NCBI GenBank assembly: GCA_041688815.1
Contig: JBDNHK010000006.1
Coordinates: 1-64,000 of the forward strand
Length of the DNA: 64,000 nt
Origin: Rhabdothermincola_A sp041688815
GTDB lineage: Bacteria > Actinomycetota > Acidimicrobiia > Acidimicrobiales > Acidimicrobilacustridaceae
Direction: 5' to 3'
Under the pieces are notes generated by a model. That model was not told the DNA's origin, did no database searches, and saw only the letters and a program-made list of their open reading frames with translations. Of the stretch, positions 9,762 to 17,608 are shown one piece after another. The first letter of the stretch is position 1. The number at the start of each line of letters is the position of its first letter. Position numbers and translations under genes: made by a program.

Positions 9762-11352
9762 CTACGGGGTTGCCTCGTCGGGTCGGTCCGACGGGCGGTC
9801 CGAAGGGTGGCCGATGTCGTCACGCTCCTGGTCGAGGAGCTGGTCGACTGCGGCCCCCACGGTTGGTTCGAAGCGGTCGGGCCCGAAGCGGTCACCCAGT
9901 CCGAAGGCCCGCAGCCGGTCCTTCACCGGGCCCTTCATCTCGGCGATGATCAGTTCGGTGCCTCGGGACGCCAGGAAGTCGTCGAGCTCGATCAACTCGT
10001 CGACCGCAGTCGTGTCGATGTCGGTAATGGGCTCCGCCGCCAGGATCACGGTGCGCACATCGGGTCCGGCATCGGCGACCAACGACCGCACGTAGTCGTC
10101 GAACATCCCGCCGTTGGTGAAGAACAGCGGCGCATCGAAGCGCACGATCACGATGCCCGGCAGACGCTCCGCGTCGGGGTGTCGGGAGCGGTCGTGGTGC
10201 CCGCGCACCGTGGGGATCTGGCCCAACTCGGCGCGATGGGGCCTCCACGCCTGGTTGACGAAGGCCACGAACGAGAGGCCGACGGCGATGACGGTGCCCT
10301 GCAGCACCCCGATGAGGGCGACGCCGAGGAAGGCCGAGATCGACAGGAGCCCCTCGGTTCGGTCGACCTTGAGGATATGGACGACCGATCTGATTTCGAT
10401 GAGTCCCGCGGCCGCCACGATCACCACGGCGGCCAGGGTGGAGGGGGGGAGGTATCCGGTGAGCCCCGGTGCGATCAGGATGAAGACGATGAGCAGTACC
10501 GCTCCGGGCACCCCCACCAGCTGGGTGCGGCCGCCGGCCTCCTCGGCGACCGGCGTCCGCGACGACGAGGCCGACACCGGGAAGCCGCCCAACAGGCCTC
10601 CAACACGTCGGACCACGTGATCCCGGACAGGGCCGGGGTCGGAAGGCCCTCGGGGAGCGCCCCCACGACCGGGATCTGGTCCTCGAGGCCGAGAGTCGCG
10701 ACGACCACCCCTTGAGCCCAAGGAGTATGCCGGGGACACGACTCCGGAGCAGGCGAGGCACGACGATCAGGGCCAGCGAGCCGAGGCCGATGAGGAGTGC
10801 GGTCCGGTTGACCTGCCCATTGCGGATCCCGTCGAACGTGGCCTCGACGTCTCCGGTCAGCGAGTCGGCGTCGATGGAGAAGCCCATGAGCTTCGGGAGC
10901 TGTCCGGCTATCACCACCATCGCGATGCCGTTGAGGTAGCCGATCCGGATCGGCTTGGACAGCAGCTCGGTGACGAAACCGAGTCGTAGGACGCCGCCGA
11001 GGACGAGCAGCCCGCCCATCAGGCTGGCCAAGAGCCCGGCCAGCGCGACGGCTCGCTGCGGGTCGCCGGCGGCGAGCGGGATCACCGACGCGGCGATGAT
11101 CGGCGCCAGCGCCGAGTCGGGCCCGAGGACCAGGATCTTCGACGGCCCGAAGAGGGCGTAGGCGAGGAGCGGGACGATGGTGGCGTAGAGCCCGGTCTCG
11201 GGAGGAAGGCCCGCCGCCTCGGCGTAGCCCATCCCCGCCGGGATCAACAACGCCGTGAGGATCACCCCGGCCATGAGGTCCTTGCGGAGCCATCGGCGCT
11301 GGTAGCCCGCCATGACGTCGAGGCCGGGCATCCAGCTGCGGAGTGTCGTCAT
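9762..11352 (-). pseudogene. SulP-family anion transporter with STAS domain, frameshift plus internal deletion
   Basis: N-terminal SulP region (11352 to about 10712) contains the expected LIPAGMGYAEAAGLPPETGLY-type motif and several membrane helices. A single-base frameshift near 10712 moves the continuation GVVVATLGLEDQIPVVG to the next frame. Near 10600 the text jumps from ITWSDVLE straight to GLLGGFPVSASSSRT in the third frame. Family members normally have about 40 residues between these motifs, including a membrane helix, so roughly 120 bp are missing. The C-terminal STAS domain (GIVIVRFDAPLFFTN onward to 9762) is intact. Sulfate, bicarbonate and other anions are possible substrates. The ATG at 11352 is used; there is no clear ribosome site. 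Confidence 0.8.
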
Positions 11353-11410
11353 CACGAGCCGGTCTACACCCGTGGCAATCGACCAGCGCGGGATTCGGGG
11401 CGGCGAGGGG

Positions 11411-11902
11411 TCAGGCCTGGGCGAGCTTGCGGTGATCCCAGGAGATCACGCGGTCGACGAGGAGCTTCACCACGACGCGCTTGCGCAGCATGACCTCGAC
11501 GAACGGGGCCATCTCTTCGGTGTACGGCGCGTTGTAGCGCTCGAACACGCTCACCCCGAGCTCCCAGATGCGGTCGGGGTCCTCGACGATCTCACCCTTG
11601 CCGATCAGGGTGACACCCCGCAGCTCGTTGTAGGTGTCGCCGTCCTCGACCAGCATCGTGAGGTTCGGGTTGCGGCGCAGGTTCACGACCTTCTGGGCCT
11701 TGGCCTTGCTCTCGATGGCCACCGCCCCCTCCAGGAAGCCGTACCACATGGCGATCGAGTGGATGCTGCCGTCACCGTTGATGGTGGACATGGTCATGGC
11801 GCGGCGCTCCGCCAGGAACGCGTCGACCTCGTCGGTGCTCATCACGATCTTGTTGCGCTGGTTCACACCCTTGAACGGTCCTGCGCTGTCGGCGTCGGTC
11901 AT
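11411..11902 (-). CDS. PPOX-class (pyridoxamine 5'-phosphate oxidase-like) flavin/F420-binding protein
   Basis: 163-aa single-domain split-barrel protein of the pyridoxamine-phosphate-oxidase-like superfamily. Recognisable elements are AERRAMTMSTINGDGSIHS (first beta strands), WYGFLEGAVAIES and KVVNLRRNPNLTMLVED, which pack against a flavin or deazaflavin (F420). In actinobacteria such proteins are often F420-dependent reductases; which cofactor applies here is inferred. The ATG at 11900-11902 lies behind a GGGGGG ribosome site; upstream in-frame sequence is low-complexity and not coding-like. Same strand as SulP, 58 bp upstream of it. Confidence 0.8.
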   Translation of the reverse strand: MTDADSAGPFKGVNQRNKIVMSTDEVDAFLAERRAMTMSTINGDGSIHSIAMWYGFLEGAVAIESKAKAQKVVNLRRNPNLTMLVEDGDTYNELRGVTLIGKGEIVEDPDRIWELGVSVFERYNAPYTEEMAPFVEVMLRKRVVVKLLVDRVISWDHRKLAQA

Positions 11903-12065
11903 GGTCGGCCCCCCTGGGCGATGGCCGGGCAGAGAGCGCCCGTCGATTCGGTGCCGGGAAGCTAACACCGGGCGCGCGCGGCCTGGGTCGGCGGTGGGTT
12001 CGGCACCGGGCGCGTTCGGTAGGGTGCGGAGCCCGGGTCGGCGTCGAGCCCGACGCCGGCAGGCC

Positions 12066-12095
12066 GACGAGTGGGGGACCGACGAGTGGGGGACC
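12066..12095. repeat. 15-bp direct duplication including the ribosome site
   Basis: Two adjacent perfect copies of gacgagtgggggacc lie directly before the start of the gene at 12100, followed by a partial third (gacga). Each copy contains the GGGGG ribosome-binding stretch. Confidence 0.9.
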
Positions 12096-12099
12096 GACG

Positions 12100-12840
12100 A
12101 TGACACCCGAAGAGGCAGCGCGAGCGACCGCCAGCGCCATCCAGGAACTGGGGGGTGGCTTCATGACCGACGGCGCCACGTATGCCCGGGGCGGTGAGGC
12201 CGGCTTCTCGGGGGTGGACTTCTACGTGCTCGGGCGCGGTGGTGTGCTCGGTGACGTCGACGCCGAGGTGGTGTCGGCCGCCTTCTACTTCTGGAACCCC
12301 GATCAGGTGCGCACCCAGTGGGAGGCGGCCCGAACCGTGATGAGCCCCGCCCAGGGCGCGGCGCTGTTCGCCGACGTGGCTCACCTCTACGGCGAAGCCC
12401 ACATCGCCGACCACGACGGTCTGGTTCGCCTCGGCGATCTGCTCACGCGGGTGGTCGACTCGGCGTCGCCGGCGGGGGCACCGTTGTTGGCCGGCTGGCG
12501 CACCCATGAGGTGCCTGGCTTGGATCGACCCAAGGCGAGGGTGCAGCACCAGACCAACGCGTTGCGCGAACTGCGCGGCGCCTATCACGGCGGTGCGGTG
12601 CTGGCCGCCGGCCTCCTGCCGGCCGAGGCGGTGGCCTTCCGCAGCGCCTTCATGGCCCCGATCTACGGGTGGGACCTCGAGGGGATGGACGAACCGGAGA
12701 TGTTCAAGGCCCGTTGGAAGGTGGCCGAGGTCGGCACCGACGCGGCGATGGCCCGGCCGTTGTCCTCGCTCGACGGGGAGGAGCTCGACGACATGGTGAC
12801 GCTGTTGACCTCGGTGCACGAGACCTGGAAGGCCCGCTGA
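12100..12840 (+). CDS. SCO6745 family protein
   Basis: 246-aa soluble protein resembling actinobacterial SCO6745-type proteins, which begin with a short helix and a GGGFM/AxTxxxGxxxGF motif (here ELGGGFMTDGATYARGGEAGF, residues 16-36 approximately). The second half repeats similar helical elements (NALRELRGAYHGGAVLAAGL). The biochemical function is not known; some family descriptions note a helix-turn-helix-like fold. The ATG is fixed by the adjacent GGGGG ribosome site. The nitroreductase follows after one base, so the two are almost certainly co-translated. Confidence 0.65.
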   Translation: MTPEEAARATASAIQELGGGFMTDGATYARGGEAGFSGVDFYVLGRGGVLGDVDAEVVSAAFYFWNPDQVRTQWEAARTVMSPAQGAALFADVAHLYGEAHIADHDGLVRLGDLLTRVVDSASPAGAPLLAGWRTHEVPGLDRPKARVQHQTNALRELRGAYHGGAVLAAGLLPAEAVAFRSAFMAPIYGWDLEGMDEPEMFKARWKVAEVGTDAAMARPLSSLDGEELDDMVTLLTSVHETWKAR

Positions 12841-12841
12841 C

Positions 12842-13504
12842 ATGGACGTCTACGAAGCGCTCTACACCACCCGCGCCATGCGCCGGGTGACTTCCGATCC
12901 GATCCCGATGGAGGTGCAGGCCAAGATCCTCGACGCCGCCATTCGTGCGCCGAGTGGGGGCAACTCCCAGAACTGGCGGTTCCTCCTGGTCGACGACACC
13001 GATGTGAAGGCGAAGCTCGCGCCCATCTATCGGGCAGCCATCACCACGCTGTGGGCCACGATCTACGCCGACCGCATCGCCGAGGCCCTCGCCGACCCCG
13101 ACGACCCCGAGTCGGTGTCGATGCTGGCCGTGCAACGCTCCGCGGAATGGCTCGCCGATCACTTCGCCGAGGTGCCGCTCTACCTGTTCGGATTCGCTCA
13201 GCACGACACCAGCGGCAGCTCGGTCTACCCGGCGGTGTGGAGCGCCCAGCTGGCGGCTCGGGCCGAGGGGGTGGGGAGCTCGCTCACCCAGGTGCTGGCG
13301 TTCAGCGACGCCGAGGTGAAGGAGATCCTGGGCGTGCCCGCCGCCGAGGGTTGGCACATGAACTGCTGCGTCTCCTTCGGCTACCCGACCGGTCGGTGGG
13401 GGGTGGCGAAGCGCCAGCCCGCCCACGAGGTGTCGTTCCGCAACCGGTGGGGGAGCCCGGTCGGTTTCGAGCTGGCCGAACCGCTGTGGCCCGGCGACGC
13501 CTGA
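12842..13504 (+). CDS. nitroreductase family protein
   Basis: 220-aa FMN-dependent nitroreductase-fold oxidoreductase. N-terminal TTRAMRRVTSDPIP and APSGGNSQNWRF are the classical FMN-phosphate and isoalloxazine-contacting segments (about residues 9-22 and 36-49). The C-terminal VPAAEGWHMNCCVSFGYP is the second FMN-binding region. The substrate is unknown. It starts one base after the SCO6745-like gene. Its stop is followed 14 bp later by the palindrome block, which probably serves as terminator. Confidence 0.88.
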   Translation: MDVYEALYTTRAMRRVTSDPIPMEVQAKILDAAIRAPSGGNSQNWRFLLVDDTDVKAKLAPIYRAAITTLWATIYADRIAEALADPDDPESVSMLAVQRSAEWLADHFAEVPLYLFGFAQHDTSGSSVYPAVWSAQLAARAEGVGSSLTQVLAFSDAEVKEILGVPAAEGWHMNCCVSFGYPTGRWGVAKRQPAHEVSFRNRWGSPVGFELAEPLWPGDA

Positions 13505-13518
13505 TTCCGCGAGGTCGC

Positions 13519-13564
13519 TTCGACCGGTTCGACCGGTTCGGCCGAACCGGTCGAACCGGTCGAA
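13519..13564. repeat. 46-bp perfect palindrome built from 9-bp gaccggttc units
   Basis: Two copies of cgaccggtt followed by the inverted form gaaccggtc (three copies, running on to 13573) make an uninterrupted 46-bp inverted repeat with its centre at 13541/13542. It lies between the convergent nitroreductase and cupin genes. It could act as a terminator or cruciform, or be a member of a dispersed repeat family. Confidence 0.9.
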
Positions 13565-13596
13565 CCGGTCGAACCCGGATGCCGACGCCTCCATCA

Positions 13597-13714
13597 GCCG
13601 AACCTGTCTACCGTCCCTGTCATATGGGGCCGCTTTTGTAGACAGGTTCGGCAGAGCGGCCAAACCTGTCTACCGTCCCTGTCATATGGGGCGGTCTTTG
13701 TAGACAGGTTCGGC
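13597..13714. repeat. two tandem 56-bp hairpin elements (62-bp period)
   Basis: Copy 1 (13597-13652) has perfect 15-bp arms GCCGAACCTGTCTAC and GTAGACAGGTTCGGC around a 26-bp loop. Copy 2 (13659-13714) repeats it with one mismatch in the left arm and a near-identical loop containing ccctgtcatatgggg. The start-to-start distance is 62 bp. The arms share the GCCGAAC/GTTCGGC edge with the neighbouring 46-bp palindrome. There are no open reading frames or spacers consistent with CRISPR. Confidence 0.9.
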
Positions 13715-13723
13715 AGGTAGCGG

Positions 13724-14251
13724 TCAGGCGTCGCCGGGTTCGGCGCCGGACCAGTGGGTGCGCAGATCGGCCAGCCACTCGGGGAAGTCGAGGGGCGGGT
13801 CGGGCAGGGGCGTGACGCTGTGCGCGGCCAACGCGGCCTCGTAGGTCTCGGGCTGGTCGCCCCACGACCGGGGGTCGCCCATCATCACCTCGAACAGCTT
13901 GGCGCCGGCGTCGCCGGCCCGGATGGGCCCGAAGGCGGCACCGAACGGCAGCTCCACGTGCGTCCCCGCCGGGCACCAGCGATCACCGAACCAGAGCCCA
14001 CCGGCGATCACGAACACCACGTGGGGGCTGTAGTGACCGTGACGGCGCACGATCATGCCGGGGTCGTACTCGGCGTACAGCGACAAGTACTGGGGGTCGG
14101 GGCTGAACGCGAACCACTTCTCCCGGACGTAGGCCTCGGTGCCGTCGGGGTTGCGCTGGGCCCGGCACAGCTGCCAGGGCATGTCGGCGTCGTCCATGTG
14201 GCGAAAGACGACTTCCTTGCCCTCGATGGGCAGGCCCTCCGCATCGGGCAT
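13724..14251 (-). CDS. cupin-like domain protein
   Basis: 175-aa protein predicted to be a single-domain cupin. The metal/substrate barrel is suggested by PGMIVRRHGHYSPHVVFVIAGGLWFGD (about 64-91), with the HGH..H ligands, followed by CPAGTHVELPFGAAFGPI, the second cupin motif. Its start ATG overlaps the stop TGA of the P450 gene by one base, so it is co-translated with it. The two may act on the same substrate (inference). Its 3' end lies 10 bp from the hairpin repeats. Confidence 0.75.
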   Translation of the reverse strand: MPDAEGLPIEGKEVVFRHMDDADMPWQLCRAQRNPDGTEAYVREKWFAFSPDPQYLSLYAEYDPGMIVRRHGHYSPHVVFVIAGGLWFGDRWCPAGTHVELPFGAAFGPIRAGDAGAKLFEVMMGDPRSWGDQPETYEAALAAHSVTPLPDPPLDFPEWLADLRTHWSGAEPGDA

Positions 14252-15438
14252 CAGCCGACCAAGTCGAACTCGACCTGAGCGCTCTCGAGGCCCCGTACGA
14301 AGGCGTTGGGCATGTCGACCGGTGTCGTGCCCTCGACGAGCCGCCAGCCCGACGTGCGCCGCAGCAGCTCCTCGAAGAACACCTTGATCTCGAGGCGGGC
14401 CAGCGAGGCGCCCAGGCAGAAGTGGGTGCCGAACCCGAAGGCGATGTGGTTGTTGGGGTTGCGGGTGACGTCGAAGCGCTCGGGGTCATCGAAGTGGCCC
14501 TCGTCGCGGTTGGCCGAGCTGTACATGAGTACGACCTGGTGGCCGGCGGGGATGGTGACACCGTTGACCTCGGCGTCGACCTTGGCCACCCGGCACATGT
14601 TGTGGATCGGGGTGATCCAGCGGATCATCTCCTCGACGGCGACGGTCATGTCGGCGCCGGCGCGCAGCTTGGCCATCTCCTCGGGGTGGGCGATCAGTTC
14701 GAGGATGATGCGGGCGATCACCGTGCGGGTGGTCTCGGCGCCTCCGTCGAGCAGCAGCAGGCCGTCGGCGATGGCGTCCTCGGTGGACATGGGGCAGCCG
14801 TCCACCTCGGCGGTGGTGTAGTGGCTGAACACGTCGTCGGCGGGGCAGGCCTTCTTGGCCTCGAACAGTTCGGCGGCGGCACCGGCGAACTCGATGGCCG
14901 AGACCATGCCGACCTCGGTGAAGTAGCGGGGGCCTCCGCCCATGGCGATGGTCGTCTCCGACCAATGCTTCAGCTTCGGCCAGTCGCCCTCTTCGAAGCC
15001 GAGGAGCTTGCCGATCATCATGGCCGGCAGGGGAGCGGCCAGATCGTTGACGATCTCGGCCTGCCCACCGTTGGCCACCACCCCGTCGATGAGCCGGTTC
15101 ACCTTTTCCCGGATGTCGTCCTCCCAGTTGGAGGCGGCCCGAGGGGTGAATCGGCGTGACACCAGGTTGCGGCGCTTGAGATGCAGCGGGTCGTCGAGGC
15201 CGATGATGGCGCCGTCGGCCGCAAGGTTGGGGCGGTACCCGCCCTTCTCCTGGTCGGAGTTGATGAAGACGCTCTTGTTCTTCTCGATGTCGACGATGTC
15301 GTCGTAGCGGGCGATGCCCCAGAGCTCGTTGACGTCGTCCCAGTAGACGGGTTCGTTGGCCCGCATCCAGGCGTAGGTCGGGTACGGGTCGCCGCCGTAG
15401 AGCTCCGGCGCCAGCAGGTCGATCTTCAGTCGTTCCAC
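14251..15438 (-). CDS. cytochrome P450
   Basis: 395-aa soluble bacterial P450 monooxygenase. Oxygen-binding I-helix segment LLLLDGGAETTRT, K-helix-type AVEEMIRW (the usual ExxR is read here as EEMIR), and the haem-ligand loop FGFGTHFCLGASLA with the axial Cys near residue 341 are all present. I chose the GTG at 15438 behind GGGAG; upstream in-frame codons are Arg/Pro-rich and non-coding in style. Steroid, terpenoid or fatty-acid substrates are common for this group but are not determined here. No ferredoxin lies adjacent. Transcribed divergently from the TetR regulator. Confidence 0.92.
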   Translation of the reverse strand: MERLKIDLLAPELYGGDPYPTYAWMRANEPVYWDDVNELWGIARYDDIVDIEKNKSVFINSDQEKGGYRPNLAADGAIIGLDDPLHLKRRNLVSRRFTPRAASNWEDDIREKVNRLIDGVVANGGQAEIVNDLAAPLPAMMIGKLLGFEEGDWPKLKHWSETTIAMGGGPRYFTEVGMVSAIEFAGAAAELFEAKKACPADDVFSHYTTAEVDGCPMSTEDAIADGLLLLDGGAETTRTVIARIILELIAHPEEMAKLRAGADMTVAVEEMIRWITPIHNMCRVAKVDAEVNGVTIPAGHQVVLMYSSANRDEGHFDDPERFDVTRNPNNHIAFGFGTHFCLGASLARLEIKVFFEELLRRTSGWRLVEGTTPVDMPNAFVRGLESAQVEFDLVG

Positions 15439-15547
15439 TACGTGCTCCCAGGGTCGGCGCCGGCCCGGCCGGCGGAGATGGACGCAGCGTACTTCGCCTG
15501 ATCCGGGCGGTGTCCGCCCCGCCCCGGCCCTTCCCGGCATCGGGCGC

Positions 15548-15574
15548 GGGCGAGGGCGAGGGCGAGGGCGAGGG
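15548..15574. repeat. 6-bp tandem repeat (gggcga x4.5)
   Basis: Four and a half copies of gggcga in the 262-bp divergent region between the P450 and TetR genes. This region (15439-15700) otherwise holds no open frame I can support; it should contain both promoters. Confidence 0.85.
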
Positions 15575-15700
15575 TACCGAACCCCGTCTCGCGTCGGCCA
15601 GCGTCTAGCGTCGCCGTGTGGAGTTGCCGCTGACCTGCATCGGTTCGCCTACGCGCCGGCAACGGGTCGCCCTGGCCTCGTGTCCGGGTGGGTTCCGTCG

Positions 15701-16297
15701 ATGAGCGCCACCACCCGGGCCCGGCCCGGGCGCCAGCGCAGTGAGGCCGCGGACCAGGCCATCCTCTCGGCCACCCTCGACGTGCTGGCCGAGACGGGGT
15801 ACGCCGGGTTCACCGTGGCCGCGGTCATCGCCCGCTCCGGGGTCTCGTCGGCCACGCTCTACCGGCGTTGGGCCACCAAGGAGGAGCTGGTCGTCGCCGC
15901 TCTGGCCAGCCTTCACCCGGAGCCGGTGGCCATCGACACCGGCTCGTTCGACGGCGACATGGCGGCGCTGATCCAGGCCATGGCCAAGACCATGTCCGTA
16001 CGGCGCGACGACCTGGCCGGGGTGCTGGCCGGAGAGTTGCGTCGCGACAGCGAGCTGCGGGCCGCGGTCGACGCCAAGTTCCTCGCCCCCCGACTGGCGC
16101 TCCTGCGCGAGATCCTCGCTCGCGCCGAAGCCGGCGGTGAGCTCGCCGATACTCCCAGTGTCGACATGGCCTGGAGCCTGGTCAGCGGGCCGATGTACCA
16201 CCGGGCCTATGTGCGGGGCGAGCCGTTCACGCCGGACTTCCTGCGGTCGGTCACCGCCTTCGTGATCTCCGGTTTCCGGGGGCTTTCCGGGGCCTGA
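15701..16297 (+). CDS. TetR family transcriptional regulator
   Basis: 198-aa TetR-type repressor. The N-terminal helix-turn-helix is clear: ILSATLDVLAETGYAGFTV, then VIARSGVSSATLYRRWATKEELV (about residues 30-60). The C-terminal ligand-binding domain (TetR_C-like) has ELRRDSELRAAVDAKFLAPR and the typical end HRAYVRGEPFTPDFLRSVTAFVISGF. I chose the ATG at 15701 over the GTG at 15680. The divergent position makes regulation of the P450/cupin pair or of the downstream crotonase the likely role (inference). Confidence 0.9.
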   Translation: MSATTRARPGRQRSEAADQAILSATLDVLAETGYAGFTVAAVIARSGVSSATLYRRWATKEELVVAALASLHPEPVAIDTGSFDGDMAALIQAMAKTMSVRRDDLAGVLAGELRRDSELRAAVDAKFLAPRLALLREILARAEAGGELADTPSVDMAWSLVSGPMYHRAYVRGEPFTPDFLRSVTAFVISGFRGLSGA

Positions 16298-16331
16298 AGC
16301 TCCGATCCCGAGCCTGGGCGACAATGGGGGG

Positions 16332-17090
16332 ATGAGCCTTCTCGATGTCGCGGTGACCGACCGGGTCGCCGTCCTCACCCTCAACGACCCTGAACGGCGC
16401 AACGTCGTCTCCCACGCGCTCAACGCCGAGCTGGGCGTGGCGATGGACGACCTGGAGGGACGAGGCGACGTCGGCGCGGTCGTGCTCACCGGTGCCGGGT
16501 CGGCGTTCTGCGCCGGCGGTGACCTCGACGACCTGGCCAACTGCGCCAGTCCCGAGGACCTCGAGGCCATCTACGCCGGCTTCCTCCGGATCGCCGAGTC
16601 GCCCCTGCCGAGCGTGGCCGCCGTGAACGGCCCTGCGGTGGGCGCGGGGATGAACATGGCGCTGGCCTGCGACGTCATCGTGGCCGGCCGGTCGGCCCGG
16701 TTCGACACGCGGTTCATGCAGATCGGTATCCATCCCGGTGGTGGTCACACCTGGCGGCTGCGGCGCATCACCGACCATCAGGCGGTGATGGCCATGGTGG
16801 TGTTCGGCCAGGTCGTCGACGGCCCCCGGGCCGCCGAGATCGGGCTGGCATGGGAGTGCGTCGACGACGATGCCCTCCTGGCGACGGCCCAGGCCATCGC
16901 CGGACGGGCCGCCACCGCGCCGGCCGGACTCGTGCGTCGCACCAAGGCCACGGTGCAGGCGCTGGCGGCCATCGATGCCGGCGATCAGGCCGTGGCCCTC
17001 GAGGTCGGACCGCAGTTCGCGTCGATGGGGGAGCCGGCCTTCACCGAGCTGCTGGCCCGCCTCAAGGCCCAGATCTCCACCCAGCCCTAG
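16332..17090 (+). CDS. enoyl-CoA hydratase/isomerase (crotonase) family protein
   Basis: 252-aa crotonase-fold protein. Oxyanion-hole segments are SAFCAGGDLDDL (57-68) and NGPAVGAGMNMALACD (99-114). At the position of the usual PE catalytic Glu the protein reads FDTRFMQIGIHPGGG, that is Arg-Phe rather than Pro-Glu. It therefore belongs to the HPGGG subgroup and may not be a classical hydratase. ATG 16332 follows GGGGG. It is downstream of the TetR gene on the same strand (34 bp). Confidence 0.88.
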   Translation: MSLLDVAVTDRVAVLTLNDPERRNVVSHALNAELGVAMDDLEGRGDVGAVVLTGAGSAFCAGGDLDDLANCASPEDLEAIYAGFLRIAESPLPSVAAVNGPAVGAGMNMALACDVIVAGRSARFDTRFMQIGIHPGGGHTWRLRRITDHQAVMAMVVFGQVVDGPRAAEIGLAWECVDDDALLATAQAIAGRAATAPAGLVRRTKATVQALAAIDAGDQAVALEVGPQFASMGEPAFTELLARLKAQISTQP

Positions 17091-17114
17091 TTGATCGTCG
17101 ACCGACCCGCAGAG

Positions 17115-17579
17115 TCAGGTCGGTCGGCGCAGCATGAGGGCGTTGCGGGTGCAACGCGCCACCAGCTCGTCGCGCTGGTTGAAGCCCCGATGCTCGAACG
17201 TCACGATGCCCGCTTCGGGTCGCGAGCCCGACGGCCGGCTGGCCATCACCTCGGTCTCGGCCCAGATGGTGTCGCCGGCAACGACCGGTCGGGGGAACTC
17301 GATGGCGTCGAAACCCAGGTTGGCCACGGTCGTGCCGAGCGTCGTCTCGTGCACGGTCATGCCGACGAGGAGGGCGAGCGTGAGCATCGAGTTCACCAGC
17401 CGCTCCCCGAACTCGGTGTCGGCGGCGTAGGCCGCGTCGAGGTGCAGGGGTTGCGGGTTCATGGTGAGGCAGCTGAAGAAGGTGTTGTCGGCTTCGGTGA
17501 GGGTCCGGGTGACGGCGTGGTCGATGACCATGCCCACGTCGAGGTCTTCGAACCATTTTCCGCTGATGGCACGGCGCAC
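17115..17579 (-). CDS. MaoC family dehydratase
   Basis: 154-aa hotdog-fold (R)-specific enoyl-CoA hydratase-like protein. The family entry GKWFEDLDVGMVIDHAVTRT, the hydratase motif NPQPLHLDAAYA and the C-terminal TFEHRGFNQRDELVARCTRNALM are typical of MaoC proteins from acyl-CoA degradation operons. The GTG at 17579 has an AGGAGA ribosome site six bases upstream. It is the last gene of the leftward operon that begins at 25710, 29 bp after the acetoacetyl-CoA synthetase. Confidence 0.88.
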   Translation of the reverse strand: MRRAISGKWFEDLDVGMVIDHAVTRTLTEADNTFFSCLTMNPQPLHLDAAYAADTEFGERLVNSMLTLALLVGMTVHETTLGTTVANLGFDAIEFPRPVVAGDTIWAETEVMASRPSGSRPEAGIVTFEHRGFNQRDELVARCTRNALMLRRPT

Positions 17580-17608
17580 GATGGGTCTCCTGGTGTGAGG
17601 GCGGCGGA

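Noticed and set aside
13519..13574. Coding repeats (Phe-Asp-Arg / Gly-Arg-Thr) in frames crossing the palindrome.
   Set aside because: They are a by-product of the 9-bp DNA repeat; the frames are antisense to intact genes and have no homology.
13597..13714. Possible CRISPR array.
   Set aside because: Only two units, palindromic hairpins with a conserved loop rather than unique spacers, and no cas genes nearby.
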